Assembly (NCBI GenBank): GCA_039586815.1
Contig: JBDHJR010000015.1
Coordinates: 1 to 64,000 of the forward strand
Origin: WVYX01 sp039586815
GTDB lineage: Bacteria > Gemmatimonadota > Gemmatimonadetes > Gemmatimonadales > GWC2-71-9
Direction of reading: 5' to 3'
Length of the DNA: 64,000 bases
The translations under genes and the position numbers were made by a program. Below, in pieces: positions 17,422 through 26,127 of the stretch (within the stretch, counting starts at the first letter, position 1; each line of letters opens with the position of its first letter). The notes beneath the pieces are model-generated. The model worked only from the letters and a program-made list of their open reading frames with translations, did no database searches and was not told where the DNA came from.

Positions 17422-18331
17422 GCGGCTGATAACCGTAGGATCTCCCCTGCCGAACCACCCGTCCCAGGCCTCGCTCGGCGTCGTGCTCGAACACGAGCAC
17501 CCAGCCGCCGGCCTCAGCACGCTGCAGCAGCTCCCGCTTCGTCTCCAGCGTGACCAGCGGCTCCAGATCGTATCCCATGATCCAGGGCAGCGGCAGGTGG
17601 GCCGCCGTGGGCACCAGATCCCCCAGGAAGCACGCGGTCTCACCAGCGCTCTCCACCAGGACCGACTGGTGTCCCGGCACATGTCCCGGAGTGGGCAGCA
17701 CGTGGATGCCCGGCAGCAGCTCGGCCTCACCCCGCACCGTCTGCCAGCGCCCCGCCTCTGAAACCGGCTGGAAGTTGGGCGCAAGGTAACTGGCCGCGAT
17801 GCGCTCGTTGCGGCGGCCCGCGAACTCCAGCTCCCGCTCCTGCACCACGTAGGTGGCATTGGGGAACGCAATCAGCGTCTCGGGCTCGGCCCCTTCCCGC
17901 CGCATGGACCCTTCACCCTTCCCACTTCCCCCTTCCCATTCGACATACGTATTCCCCCCGGCGTGGTCGAAATGCAGGTGGGTGTTGATCACGTAACGGA
18001 TGTCGCCGGCCGTGTACCCTGCCTCTGCAAGCGCGTCGTCGAGGCGCGTGGGACCGCGCCGGCCCGCGTTCTCCACCCCGTAGATGTCGAGGAACTTGTC
18101 GGCCTCCTTGTTTCCCAATCCGGTGTCGACCAGCACCGGCCCTACGTCGTGCTCGATCAAGAGGCAGCGCATGCAAAGGGGAATGCGGTTGCGCTCGTCG
18201 GGGGCGATGCGCTTTTCCCACAACGGCTTGGGCACCACGCCGAACATCGCTCCCCCGTCGAGCCGCTGCAGCCCTGCGTCCAGCGTGTGGCAGGTGAGGC
18301 CGCCGACGCGAAACGTCGTGACCAGGCTCAT
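17396..18331 (-). CDS. Metallo-beta-lactamase-fold hydrolase
   Basis: 311-residue cytoplasmic-type MBL-fold protein. The zinc motif THLHFDH is at 117-123, with later ligands in TPGHVPGHQSV and the FLGDLVPTAAHLP segment. The closest general pattern is lactonase/AHL-hydrolase-like MBL proteins, but the substrate cannot be deduced. Residues 132-147, just after the metal site, are a Gly/Glu/Lys/Arg-rich insert encoded by a purine tract (17909-17940). It overlaps the upstream exonuclease gene by 4 bases. Confidence 0.85.
   Translation of the reverse strand: MSLVTTFRVGGLTCHTLDAGLQRLDGGAMFGVVPKPLWEKRIAPDERNRIPLCMRCLLIEHDVGPVLVDTGLGNKEADKFLDIYGVENAGRRGPTRLDDALAEAGYTAGDIRYVINTHLHFDHAGGNTYVEWEGGSGKGEGSMRREGAEPETLIAFPNATYVVQERELEFAGRRNERIAASYLAPNFQPVSEAGRWQTVRGEAELLPGIHVLPTPGHVPGHQSVLVESAGETACFLGDLVPTAAHLPLPWIMGYDLEPLVTLETKRELLQRAEAGGWVLVFEHDAERGLGRVVRQGRSYGYQPLDTPPGRA
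17909..17940 (-). repeat. Purine tract inserted in frame in the MBL hydrolase gene
   Basis: A 32-base run that is pure GGGAAG-type purine with a few interruptions on the coding strand. It encodes the low-complexity segment WEGGSGKGEGS, which sits where related MBL enzymes have a short loop. Same composition as the tracts at 7170 and 19828. Confidence 0.6.
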
Positions 18332-19182
18332 GCTTCTTCCACCGGGGTGGGCAGCGCGCTCTTCCTGCGCCGGCCGCGCCGTCCCAGATGCACCAGGTCG
18401 GTGAGCGTCTCGGCTCCCCGTTCCTCGGCGCGCGCCAGCAGGTGCTTGAGGATCTGGGCCGTAGCCACCGCATCCCCGCGGGCGCGGTGCCGCCCCTCGA
18501 TCTCGACGCCGAGGAATGCCGCCACGCTGTCCAGCCCGCGCGAGCGCAAACCGGGTAGCAGCCTACGCGCCAGGCGCACCGTGCAGAGCCGCGCTCCCTC
18601 GAGATCCAGATCGCGGGCGCGGCGCATCTCGCTCGACAGGAACCCCCAATCGAACGGCGCGTTGTGGGCCACGAACACGCGACCGGCCAACGACGCCAAC
18701 ACGTCGTCGGCTATCTCGTCGAAGGTGGGCTGGTCCTGCACCATGTCATTGGTTATGCGCGTGAGCGATTGAACGAAGCTCGGAATGGGCCGCTCCGGGT
18801 TGATGAGCGTCTCGAACGCGACGTTCACTTCCCCGCCCGAGAGCGTGACGACGGCCAGCTCGGTGACCCGGTCTCCCCGGCTGAAACGCGTCCCCGTGGT
18901 CTCGACGTCCACCACCGCGAACGTGCACGAGGCCAGCCGCGGGGACCCGTCGGCCCGCGCCGCCAGCGCCCAGCGTCCGTCGTGCAGCTGGTGCACCCGC
19001 GGATCGGACCCCAGCAGGGCCACCATCACGCGCTCGGCGATCGCCCTGGTCGCGCGCGCCAGACCGAGCACCTCACGCGCGAGCGTCAGGCTATCGGCGG
19101 CGTCGTCCCTGAGGCGCCGCAGCGCGCGATCGACCAACGTGCCGCGCGGCGCCGCCCGTACACCCCGACTGCTCGAACTCAT
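18328..19182 (-). CDS. DEDDh 3'-5' exonuclease (DnaQ/PolC-epsilon type)
   Basis: About 284 residues. Exo I is VVDVETTG, Exo II AHNAPFDWGFL, and Exo III has the H and D of HRARGDAVATAQIL, so the four acidic residues and the histidine of the DEDDh family are present. An N-terminal region of about 90 residues precedes the nuclease. An upstream TTG (19191) is possible; ATG 19182 is preferred. It may serve as a proofreading subunit or a stand-alone repair nuclease; its place beside rsmA and the MBL gene does not decide this. Confidence 0.88.
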   Translation of the reverse strand: MSSSSRGVRAAPRGTLVDRALRRLRDDAADSLTLAREVLGLARATRAIAERVMVALLGSDPRVHQLHDGRWALAARADGSPRLASCTFAVVDVETTGTRFSRGDRVTELAVVTLSGGEVNVAFETLINPERPIPSFVQSLTRITNDMVQDQPTFDEIADDVLASLAGRVFVAHNAPFDWGFLSSEMRRARDLDLEGARLCTVRLARRLLPGLRSRGLDSVAAFLGVEIEGRHRARGDAVATAQILKHLLARAEERGAETLTDLVHLGRRGRRRKSALPTPVEEA

Positions 19183-19216
19183 GCTGCGCAATCTAAGTGG
19201 GAGCGGGCTCCAGGGC

Positions 19217-20053
19217 TCAACGTCCCAGCTCCCGAAACAGGCGCACGATCGTCGCTACTGGGAGCGTCTCGCCCCGGGCCTTCGGGTCGACGCCCGCGTC
19301 TGCTAGGCACGCCCGCACCCGATCCCGCTCGCTCTCGGTGACTGCGGACAGCGCGCCCAGGAGCTGCTTGCGGCGGCGTCCAAAGAGCGCTGCCACGAAT
19401 CGCCTGAACGCTGCCTGGTCAGCCTCGGCCACCAGGGGCTCGCCGAGCGGCACCAGCCGCACGACAGCCGAGTTCACCTTGGGCGGCGGCCGAAAGGCAC
19501 CGGCCGGGACGTCGAACAGCCGCTCGACCCGAGCCACGGCCTGCACGCCCACCGATAGTGCGCCGTAGGTCTTGCCCCCGGGGGCCGCGGCAAGACGGTC
19601 GGCCACCTCGCGCTGCACGAGGAACACCACCACTTCGGGGGGTGCGGGGTCGAGGGCCTTGTCGATCAGTGGGGTGGTGATGGAGTAGGGGATGTTGCCC
19701 GTCACCTTCCACCCTGCCCCCCCACCACCGCTTCCCTCGCGTTCCATCGCTGCAACGACCTCGTGCCAGTCCAACTCGAGCGCATCCCCCTCGATCACGG
19801 TCACGTTCCCCGGCATCGGAGTGAACGCTTCCCGCTTCCCCCTTCCCTCTTCCCCTCTCAGGACCGCCGCCAACCGCGGATCCCTCTCGACTGCGATCAC
19901 CCGCCCCGCCCGCGCGGCCAACGTGCGCGTCAGAGTGCCCCTACCCGCCCCGATCTCGAGAACCACATCGTCGGGCTGCGGGTCGAGGGTATCCACGATC
20001 CGTTCCAGTATCGAGGGATCGAACAGGAAGTGCTGGCCGAGGCGACGGCCCAC
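19217..20053 (-). CDS. rsmA: 16S rRNA adenine(1518,1519)-dimethyltransferase
   Basis: Dimethylates two adenines at the 3' end of 16S rRNA during 30S assembly. 278 residues from a GTG directly abutting the stop of the phosphatase gene. SAM motif I is VLEIGAGRGTLT at 31-42, the acidic ERDPR loop follows, and the catalytic TGNIPYSITTP motif is intact. Two non-conserved inserts occur: RGEEGRGKREAF near residue 67 and EREGSGGGG ahead of the catalytic motif, both encoded by purine/G-rich tracts. Confidence 0.95.
   Translation of the reverse strand: MGRRLGQHFLFDPSILERIVDTLDPQPDDVVLEIGAGRGTLTRTLAARAGRVIAVERDPRLAAVLRGEEGRGKREAFTPMPGNVTVIEGDALELDWHEVVAAMEREGSGGGGAGWKVTGNIPYSITTPLIDKALDPAPPEVVVFLVQREVADRLAAAPGGKTYGALSVGVQAVARVERLFDVPAGAFRPPPKVNSAVVRLVPLGEPLVAEADQAAFRRFVAALFGRRRKQLLGALSAVTESERDRVRACLADAGVDPKARGETLPVATIVRLFRELGR
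19828..19859 (-). repeat. Purine tract inserted in frame in rsmA
   Basis: Thirty-two bases of GGGAAG-type purine repeat on the coding strand, giving the insert EEGRGKREAF between the SAM-binding acidic loop and NVTVIEGDALELD. RsmA proteins normally have only a few residues at this point. A shorter G-rich insert is present at about 19715-19740. Confidence 0.6.
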
Positions 20054-21592
20054 TTAGATCCGCAGCGCCAAGATGGTGCGGTCGTCCCGTGCCACCGCCT
20101 CGAACGCCGCTGCCTCGTCGAGCACGGCCGCGACGGTCTCCGCAGCGGGCGCCATGCGGCGGGCGGCAGCCAGCTCCAACACCCGTTCCTCGCCCAACTG
20201 CTCGCCCTCTTCGTTGCGTGCCTCCACGATACCGTCGGAGAACACCAGCAGCGTATCCTCGCCGCGCACCCACTGCGACTCGGCCGCGACGATCGCATCG
20301 GCCTTGGCGAGCCCTAGAGGAGGGGACGTCGAACCGAGCCGCTCCACACCGCCGGCGGTAACGCGGAACGCGTGGGGGTGCCCCGCGTTGGCGTAGCGCA
20401 ACACGCCGGCCGCGGGGTCGAGCACCCCGTAGAACAGAGAGAGGTGCATCTCTGTCTCCGCCAGCTCCTGCTCCACCGACTCGAGCAGGCGTCGCAGCAT
20501 GCCGTCGGGCGAGGCGATCTCCGCCGCGTGGATACCGGCCGCCGAGAGCACCAGGGCCATGATGAGCGCGGCCGGGAAGCCGTGTGACGACACGTCCCCC
20601 AGCATGATGCCGACGCGTCCCTGCGACAGCCGAACGAAGTCGTAGAAGTCGCCGCCCACGGTGCGGGCCGGCACGCATCGTGCCGCCGCGTCCACGCCCG
20701 GCCCGAGGATCTCGGGAGAGGGCAGCAGCTTGAGCTGCAGCCCGTGCGCCAGCTCGAGCTCGCGCCGCACTCGCTGCTGAGCCAGGTCACGCTCGACCAG
20801 GCGCGCGTTCTCGATGGCGGCGCCGATCTGGCTAGCCACGGCACCCACCAGTCGCCGCTCGCCCCCGCTGAACGCGTCGGCACCCAGGCGGTCGGTCAGG
20901 TTGATCACCCCGATGGGGCGCGGCGCGCCGTCCTGGGTGGGATAGATGATGGGGTACGAGAGGAATGCCGAGCCCCTGTAACCGCGATCCGGGCCGATGC
21001 CGGGGTTGGGATCGCCGGGACGCCGCGGATCGTACGCCACCGGGCGCCCGGAGCGGAATACGCGCGCGGTGATCGACTCGCGGTCCTCCACCTCGATGCT
21101 GTGCAGCAGCTCGAGGTCCTTGCCCAGCGCAGCCACCGGTCGCAGCACGCCGCCCGACTCGTCGTGCACGAAGATCGACGCGCGGTGCGCCCCCACCACG
21201 TCACTGACCTCACGCAGGATGGTCTCCGCCGCGCGCTCCAGTCGGATCGTGCGTCCCAGAATGCTGCTGATGGTGTACAGCAGCTCGGTTTCCTCGTAGC
21301 GGGACGCCAGCTGCTTGGCGAGGCTCAGCGTGTCCCGCTCGCCGTCGATCAGCCGGGCCAGCAGTGGCGCGAGGGTACCAGCCACTTCAGCCGGTTCGCG
21401 CTCGGGCTCGACGATCTCGAACCAGTAGCCCTCCATGTCGGGCACCGGCGCGACCCAGCGGTCCGCGTCGGCAGGGGTCACGACGCCTTCGTCGTCCACC
21501 TGCACCGCGGGAGGCTCCACCGCACCCACGTCGATCACGGGCCGCAACCGGCCGCGGCCGTACCGCCACAGCCGGAGTCGACACCCCGCCAT
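20054..21592 (-). CDS. GAF-SpoIIE serine phosphatase (partner-switch regulator)
   Basis: 512 residues: an unassigned N-terminus (1-100), a GAF sensor domain (about 105-265, including NLTDRLGADAFSGGERRLV), then a PP2C-type SpoIIE phosphatase with metal motifs GGDFYDF at 313, GDVSSHG at 332, YANAGHP and FSDGIVEARN. Such enzymes dephosphorylate STAS anti-sigma antagonists in response to a small-molecule signal. The two genes just upstream encode an HATPase kinase-like protein and a STAS protein, the expected partners. No membrane segment is visible. Confidence 0.9.
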   Translation of the reverse strand: MAGCRLRLWRYGRGRLRPVIDVGAVEPPAVQVDDEGVVTPADADRWVAPVPDMEGYWFEIVEPEREPAEVAGTLAPLLARLIDGERDTLSLAKQLASRYEETELLYTISSILGRTIRLERAAETILREVSDVVGAHRASIFVHDESGGVLRPVAALGKDLELLHSIEVEDRESITARVFRSGRPVAYDPRRPGDPNPGIGPDRGYRGSAFLSYPIIYPTQDGAPRPIGVINLTDRLGADAFSGGERRLVGAVASQIGAAIENARLVERDLAQQRVRRELELAHGLQLKLLPSPEILGPGVDAAARCVPARTVGGDFYDFVRLSQGRVGIMLGDVSSHGFPAALIMALVLSAAGIHAAEIASPDGMLRRLLESVEQELAETEMHLSLFYGVLDPAAGVLRYANAGHPHAFRVTAGGVERLGSTSPPLGLAKADAIVAAESQWVRGEDTLLVFSDGIVEARNEEGEQLGEERVLELAAARRMAPAAETVAAVLDEAAAFEAVARDDRTILALRI

Positions 21593-21627
21593 CGCCCCGA
21601 GCGACTGCAGAATCCCGTCGAAGCGTT

Positions 21628-22098
21628 CTAGGCGCGGCGCATGATCATGCAGATGGCGTTTCCTCGGTCGTTGAAGTGCACCTCGTCCACCAGCTGGCGG
21701 ATGAGGAAGAGGCCGCGGCCCTGGTTGAGGTCGATGCGTTCGGGCTGGGTGGGATCGGGTACCACCGAGGGATCGAAACCGTCGCCCTCGTCACTCACGT
21801 GTAGCGCGACGGCCTCGTCTCCGACCTCCACGCGCACGTCGACGCGCTTCGCCGGATCGAGTTGGTTGCCGTACACGATTGCGTTGGCCAGCGCCTCGCA
21901 CAGCACCACGCGCACGACGAAGCGCGCCGCCTTGGGCGGCACGCCGCTGGCGAGACAATGGCGGGCGACGAGATCGACCGCCTCCTCCACCACATCGAGA
22001 TCCGTGGGGACCCGAACCGAGATGTTGATCAGGCGACTCTCGGAGTCCGGTGGCGCGGACTCGCTGCGACGGACGTAGAGCCTGAGCGGGGCCGTCAC
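21628..22098 (-). CDS. Anti-sigma-factor-type serine kinase (RsbW-like HATPase)
   Basis: 156 residues of GHKL ATPase fold. N-box EALANAIVYGNQ, G1 box SDEGDGFDP and G2 box GRGLFLIRQLVDEV are visible. Such proteins bind a sigma factor or other target and phosphorylate the STAS antagonist. It sits between the STAS gene and the SpoIIE phosphatase in the same direction with gaps of 4 and 35 bases. No sigma factor gene is nearby, so the target is unknown. Confidence 0.88.
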   Translation of the reverse strand: MTAPLRLYVRRSESAPPDSESRLINISVRVPTDLDVVEEAVDLVARHCLASGVPPKAARFVVRVVLCEALANAIVYGNQLDPAKRVDVRVEVGDEAVALHVSDEGDGFDPSVVPDPTQPERIDLNQGRGLFLIRQLVDEVHFNDRGNAICMIMRRA

Positions 22099-22102
22099 GT
22101 CG

Positions 22103-22441
22103 TCAGAAGGAGGCGGTAGCCTCCTCTGCCGAGCCCATGATCGTGAACAGCGTGTCGAGCTTGGTCAGCTCGAACAGGGTTCGCAGGTCGTCGTTGAGCC
22201 CGGCCAGGCGGAGGTCGCCACCCGCTTCGCGGATCTTCTTGGAGAGAGATACCAGCACCCCGAGGCCCGAGGAGTCGATGTAGCCGGTCTCGGAGAAATC
22301 GACTACGAACTTCTGCTCCCCCGCCTCCATGGCATCCATGACCTTCTTCTTGAGGTCGTGTCGGTTACCCACGATCAACTGGCCGTCCACGCCAATCACT
22401 ACCACGCCCTTCGCGTCGTCCTTCCGCACGGTAAAGCTCAT
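22103..22441 (-). CDS. STAS-domain anti-sigma factor antagonist
   Basis: 112 residues, single STAS domain. The phosphorylatable serine lies in YIDSSGLGVLV, the canonical context of SpoIIAA/RsbV proteins. It would be phosphorylated by the downstream RsbW-like protein and dephosphorylated by the SpoIIE-type phosphatase. Its start overlaps the stop of the phosphotransacetylase gene by 4 bases, an unexpected link to central metabolism. Confidence 0.9.
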   Translation of the reverse strand: MSFTVRKDDAKGVVVIGVDGQLIVGNRHDLKKKVMDAMEAGEQKFVVDFSETGYIDSSGLGVLVSLSKKIREAGGDLRLAGLNDDLRTLFELTKLDTLFTIMGSAEEATASF

Positions 22442-23436
22442 TCCTCCTCCTCCGTTGGAAGCCCGGTCGATTCGCCCGCCTGCAGCACTGCGACGGCGGC
22501 GACATCTACCACGTCGTCCACCGTCGCGCCGCGGGAGAGATCCATCATCGGGCGCGCGAGCCCTTGCAGGACAGGGCCCGTTGCGGTCGCACCGGCCAGG
22601 CGCTGCACCAGTTTGTATGCAATGTTGCCGCTGTCAAGGTCGGGGAAGATGAGCACGTTGGCGCATCCCCCGACCGCCGAATCCGGGGCCTTCTGCTCCG
22701 CCACAGCAGGGACGATGGCTGCGTCGCCCTGGAGCTCGCCATCGCACTGGATGTCCGGTGCCAGCCGGCCAAACCGCTCGGCCGCCTGCCGCACCTTGTT
22801 CACCTTGGGACCGTCCGCGCTCCCACTGGTGCTGTATGACAGGAACGCCACCACCGGATCCTCGTCCACGACCAGCATGTGGTCCCGCGCGGCCGCAACG
22901 GCGATCTCGGCGAGTTGTGTAGCATCGGGGTCGGGCACCACGCCGCAGTCGGCAAAGGTCAGCACGCTGGCCTTCTCGCCGCAGGGCCGCCGCGCAAGCT
23001 GGAACAGCGCGTGCCCCGGTGCCGAGTCGAAGGCCATGTAGAATGCGCTGCTCACGGTCGTGATGCCGGGTGCGCGACCGATGGCCCAGAAAGCAGCCCG
23101 CAGCACGTCAGCCGTAGGGTGCACCGCCCCCGCCACGGCTGCGTCAGCCTCGCCTAACGCCACCAGGCCGGCCGCGAAGTAGAGAGGATCCGCGGCCAGC
23201 TGCCGCGCCCTCGCACGCCCTCCCACCTTGTCGGGACGCCTTTCCGCAAGCAGCTGCGCGACGCGATCCAGGCGCGGATCGCGCGCGAGGGAACGCTCCA
23301 GCACCACCGGCTCGGCCACCCCCTCACGCTCCAGCATCCCGGCCGCCTGCCGCACCCGCTCGTCCCACCCCTCGGCGAGCACCACGCTGCGGCGACGCGC
23401 GCCCGCCCGCCTGCGCAGGTCGTCCCGAAAGCTCAC
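22438..23436 (-). CDS. pta: Phosphate acetyltransferase
   Basis: 332 residues, the length of the single-domain Pta of Gram-positives (the N-terminal DRTGG part of E. coli Pta is absent). Conserved parts include VLAEGWDERVRQAA, AVAGAVHPTADVLRA and the C-terminal NVLIFPDLDSGNIAYKLVQR. It exchanges acetyl-CoA and acetyl phosphate. A phosphate butyryltransferase activity cannot be excluded. Overlaps coaD by 4 bases. Confidence 0.9.
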   Translation of the reverse strand: MSFRDDLRRRAGARRRSVVLAEGWDERVRQAAGMLEREGVAEPVVLERSLARDPRLDRVAQLLAERRPDKVGGRARARQLAADPLYFAAGLVALGEADAAVAGAVHPTADVLRAAFWAIGRAPGITTVSSAFYMAFDSAPGHALFQLARRPCGEKASVLTFADCGVVPDPDATQLAEIAVAAARDHMLVVDEDPVVAFLSYSTSGSADGPKVNKVRQAAERFGRLAPDIQCDGELQGDAAIVPAVAEQKAPDSAVGGCANVLIFPDLDSGNIAYKLVQRLAGATATGPVLQGLARPMMDLSRGATVDDVVDVAAVAVLQAGESTGLPTEEEE

Positions 23437-23915
23437 GCCGCGTACTTCGCCTTGAGCGCCTTTTCGACCGTGGGATGCACGAAGGGACTCACGTCGCCGT
23501 CCAGCCGGGCCACCTCCCGCACCAGACTCGAGCTCAGGTACGTGAGGTGCAGCGCCGGCACCAGGAACACGGTCTCCAGCTCGGGATAGAGCTCCCGGTT
23601 CATGAGCGCCATCTGCGACTCGTAGTCGAAGTCGCTCACGGCCCGGAGACCGCGGATCACCATGCGCGCTCCCGCGTCCCGTGCGAACGCTGCGAGCAGT
23701 CCGTCGAACGAGTGCACCTCCACGCGTGGCTCGTCCCGCAGCACCTCCTGGAGCAGCGCCACCCGCTCCTCCAGCGCGAACAGCGGCGCCTTCTCGAGAT
23801 TCACCGCCACGGCCACCACCACCTTGTCGGCGAGGTTGAGCGACCGGCGCACGATGTCTTCGTGCCCGCGGGTGACGGGGTCGAACGAGCCGGGGTATAT
23901 CGCAATGCGTGTCAT
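23433..23915 (-). CDS. coaD: Pantetheine-phosphate adenylyltransferase
   Basis: 160-residue enzyme of CoA synthesis transferring AMP from ATP to 4'-phosphopantetheine. The nucleotidyltransferase motif GSFDPVTRGHEDIV begins at residue 9, and the C-terminal YLSSSLVREVARLDGDVS segment is characteristic. It overlaps rsmD upstream and pta downstream by 4 bases each. The rsmD-coaD order is common across bacteria. Confidence 0.97.
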   Translation of the reverse strand: MTRIAIYPGSFDPVTRGHEDIVRRSLNLADKVVVAVAVNLEKAPLFALEERVALLQEVLRDEPRVEVHSFDGLLAAFARDAGARMVIRGLRAVSDFDYESQMALMNRELYPELETVFLVPALHLTYLSSSLVREVARLDGDVSPFVHPTVEKALKAKYAA

Positions 23916-24427
23916 GGCAGGTAGCAGAAGGTCAGGGCAACGTCACCGTAGCGCCGCGTGTCGTCGCCGGCAAGCGCGAGCGTCACACGATGCTCCACGC
24001 CGAGCACAGCCGCAAACCGGCGGTCGCGGAAGATCTGCACGAGCCGCTCGGCATGGTCAGTAGTATATGGCGGGTCCGCCAGCACCACATCATAGGCGCC
24101 CTCCGGCAGCCGATCGGCGATCCGCAGGGCGTCCCCCCGTCGGATGCGCACCCGCTCACTCACCTCGAGCGACGCCACGTTTGCCTTGAGGGCGGCGATG
24201 GACGGTGGCAGCAGCTCCACGAACTCGACCCGCGCGGCGCCGCGCGAGAGCGCTTCCAGCCCCAGCGCGCCGGATCCGGCGAACAGGTCGAGTACGCTGG
24301 CGCCGGCGACGCGCTCCCCCAGGATGCTGAACCACGCCTCCCGCACCTTCTCGGTTGTGGGGCGCACCCGCGCGTCCTTGGGCTCCTCGAGGACGCGTCC
24401 CTTGAACTCGCCGGCAATGATTCTCAC
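23912..24427 (-). CDS. rsmD: 16S rRNA (guanine(966)-N2)-methyltransferase
   Basis: 171 residues from GTG 24427 (MRIIAGEFKGR). SAM motif ASVLDLFAGSGALGLEALSRGA and the target-base motif LADPPYTTD are visible. Acts on 16S rRNA in the 30S subunit. The GTG overlaps the recJ stop (GTGA). An upstream extension of the frame within recJ is rejected. Confidence 0.95.
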   Translation of the reverse strand: MRIIAGEFKGRVLEEPKDARVRPTTEKVREAWFSILGERVAGASVLDLFAGSGALGLEALSRGAARVEFVELLPPSIAALKANVASLEVSERVRIRRGDALRIADRLPEGAYDVVLADPPYTTDHAERLVQIFRDRRFAAVLGVEHRVTLALAGDDTRRYGDVALTFCYLP

Positions 24428-26127
24428 GAGGGCCGGATCCCCACGACTCTGGCCTGCAGGTGACTCCGCCCCCGCCACTCGTTGCGCTCCAGCCTGAGTG
24501 CCACGTCGAGCGGCGCGCCCCACCAACCGGACTCCACCCGATCCGCCCAGTTGAATGCGATCGCCTCGATGCGTCCCGTGCCGTCGTCCAGCGTGAACTT
24601 GAGATGGTTGGCGCCCACCGTTTTCCGGTCACGCGCGGCGGATTGACTCACCCCGAACACCGGCGCGGGATTGCCCGGCCCGCACGGCTCGAGGTGGCGC
24701 AGCAGCCTCTCCAACTCGGCGTCCATGCGCTCCAGCGAGAGCACGGCGTCGATTCGCTGGGTGGGCACCAGGTCCTCGGGGGTGAGTCGCTCACGCGCCA
24801 CGGCGCAGAATGCCTCGCGGAACCCCTGCAACCGCTCGCGCCGCAGCGTGAGTCCCGCCGCCATCTTGTGGCCGCCGAAGCGCTCGAGCTGAGGTGCGCA
24901 GGCCTCCAGCGCCCCGTGCAGGTCGAACCCGGCAATCGAGCGTCCCGAGCCCCGGCCTTCGTCACCATCCAGCGACACCAGGATGGCGGGACGCGCATAC
25001 CGCTCCACCACGCGCGATGCGACCAGCCCGATCACGCCGGCGTGCCAGCCCTCGCGGGCGAGCACCAGGCCGTAGTCCCGATCCAGATCTACGTTGACGT
25101 CGATCTCCTCGATCGCCTGCTCCAGCGTGGTCTCATCCACCGCCTGGCGTTGCTCGTTGAGGCGCTCGAGGCCGCGCGCCAGATCACGCGCCTCTACGTC
25201 GTCGTCGCAGAGCAGCAGCCGCACACCGTCCATCGCCTCGCCGATCCGACCGGCGGCGTTGAGCCGGGGGGCGAGGATGTATCCCACCTGGCCCGCTCGC
25301 AGTTCCCGCCCGGCGAGTCCCGCCGTGTTCACCAGCGCGCGCACGCCGCGCCAGCGGGACGCCGCGAGCATCTTGAGCCCGAACCGCACCAGCGTGCGGT
25401 TCTCGCCGGTGAGCGGCACCACGTCGGCGACCGTTGCGAGCGCCACGAGGTCGAGGAAGTGAAACGGGAGGTTGTCCGGCAGGCCGAGTGCGTCGACCAG
25501 CGCCTGGGCCAGCTTGAACGCGACCCCTGCTCCGCACAGATGGCCCAGGTTCGCGGTGCAGTCGGGATGTTGCGGGTTCACCACCGCGTTGGCCGGTGCC
25601 ACGACACCGGGCAGGTGATGGTCGGTGACCACCACGTCCATGCCCTCGTCCCGCGCCTGGCGAATCGGCTCCACCGCGGTCGTGCCGCAGTCGCACGTCA
25701 CGATGAGCGATGCACCGTGCTCACGGGCCTCGGCGAGCCCGGCCGCGCCGAAGTCATAGCCATCGCGGATCCGGTGCGGCACGAACGGCACCACCTGCGC
25801 GCCCGCCTCCCGCAGCACCCGAGTGAGCAGCGCGGTGGCACACTGTCCGTCAACGTCGTAGTCGCCGTGCACCAGGACTGTGCGCCCTTCACGGGCGGCG
25901 CGGCTCACCAGCTCCACCGCCTGTTCCATGTCCCTCAGGGCGTACGGATCGCTCAGCGATTCGAGCTCGGGGCGAAGGTAGCGTTTGGCGTCGACCGGAG
26001 CGGTGAAGCCTCGCTGCACCAACAGCGAGGCGAGGGCCTCCGGAACGTTGAGGGCATGCACCAGCGGCTCGACCTGGGCTGGGTCCGACGGCGGCGCCAC
26101 GGCCCAGCGCGGCGGCGCTGCGGTCAT
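24424..26127 (-). CDS. recJ: Single-stranded-DNA-specific exonuclease RecJ
   Basis: 567 residues from ATG 26127, which overlaps the stop of the zinc-ribbon gene. DHH-family motifs include HGDYDVDGQCATALL, CDCGTTA and TDHHLPG, the DHHA1 part carries GRSIAGFDLHGAL and GGHKMAAGLT, and an OB domain ends the protein. A 5'-3' nuclease for recombination and mismatch repair. The neighbours recJ, dnaG and mutS2 form a DNA-maintenance cluster. Confidence 0.96.
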   Translation of the reverse strand: MTAAPPRWAVAPPSDPAQVEPLVHALNVPEALASLLVQRGFTAPVDAKRYLRPELESLSDPYALRDMEQAVELVSRAAREGRTVLVHGDYDVDGQCATALLTRVLREAGAQVVPFVPHRIRDGYDFGAAGLAEAREHGASLIVTCDCGTTAVEPIRQARDEGMDVVVTDHHLPGVVAPANAVVNPQHPDCTANLGHLCGAGVAFKLAQALVDALGLPDNLPFHFLDLVALATVADVVPLTGENRTLVRFGLKMLAASRWRGVRALVNTAGLAGRELRAGQVGYILAPRLNAAGRIGEAMDGVRLLLCDDDVEARDLARGLERLNEQRQAVDETTLEQAIEEIDVNVDLDRDYGLVLAREGWHAGVIGLVASRVVERYARPAILVSLDGDEGRGSGRSIAGFDLHGALEACAPQLERFGGHKMAAGLTLRRERLQGFREAFCAVARERLTPEDLVPTQRIDAVLSLERMDAELERLLRHLEPCGPGNPAPVFGVSQSAARDRKTVGANHLKFTLDDGTGRIEAIAFNWADRVESGWWGAPLDVALRLERNEWRGRSHLQARVVGIRPS

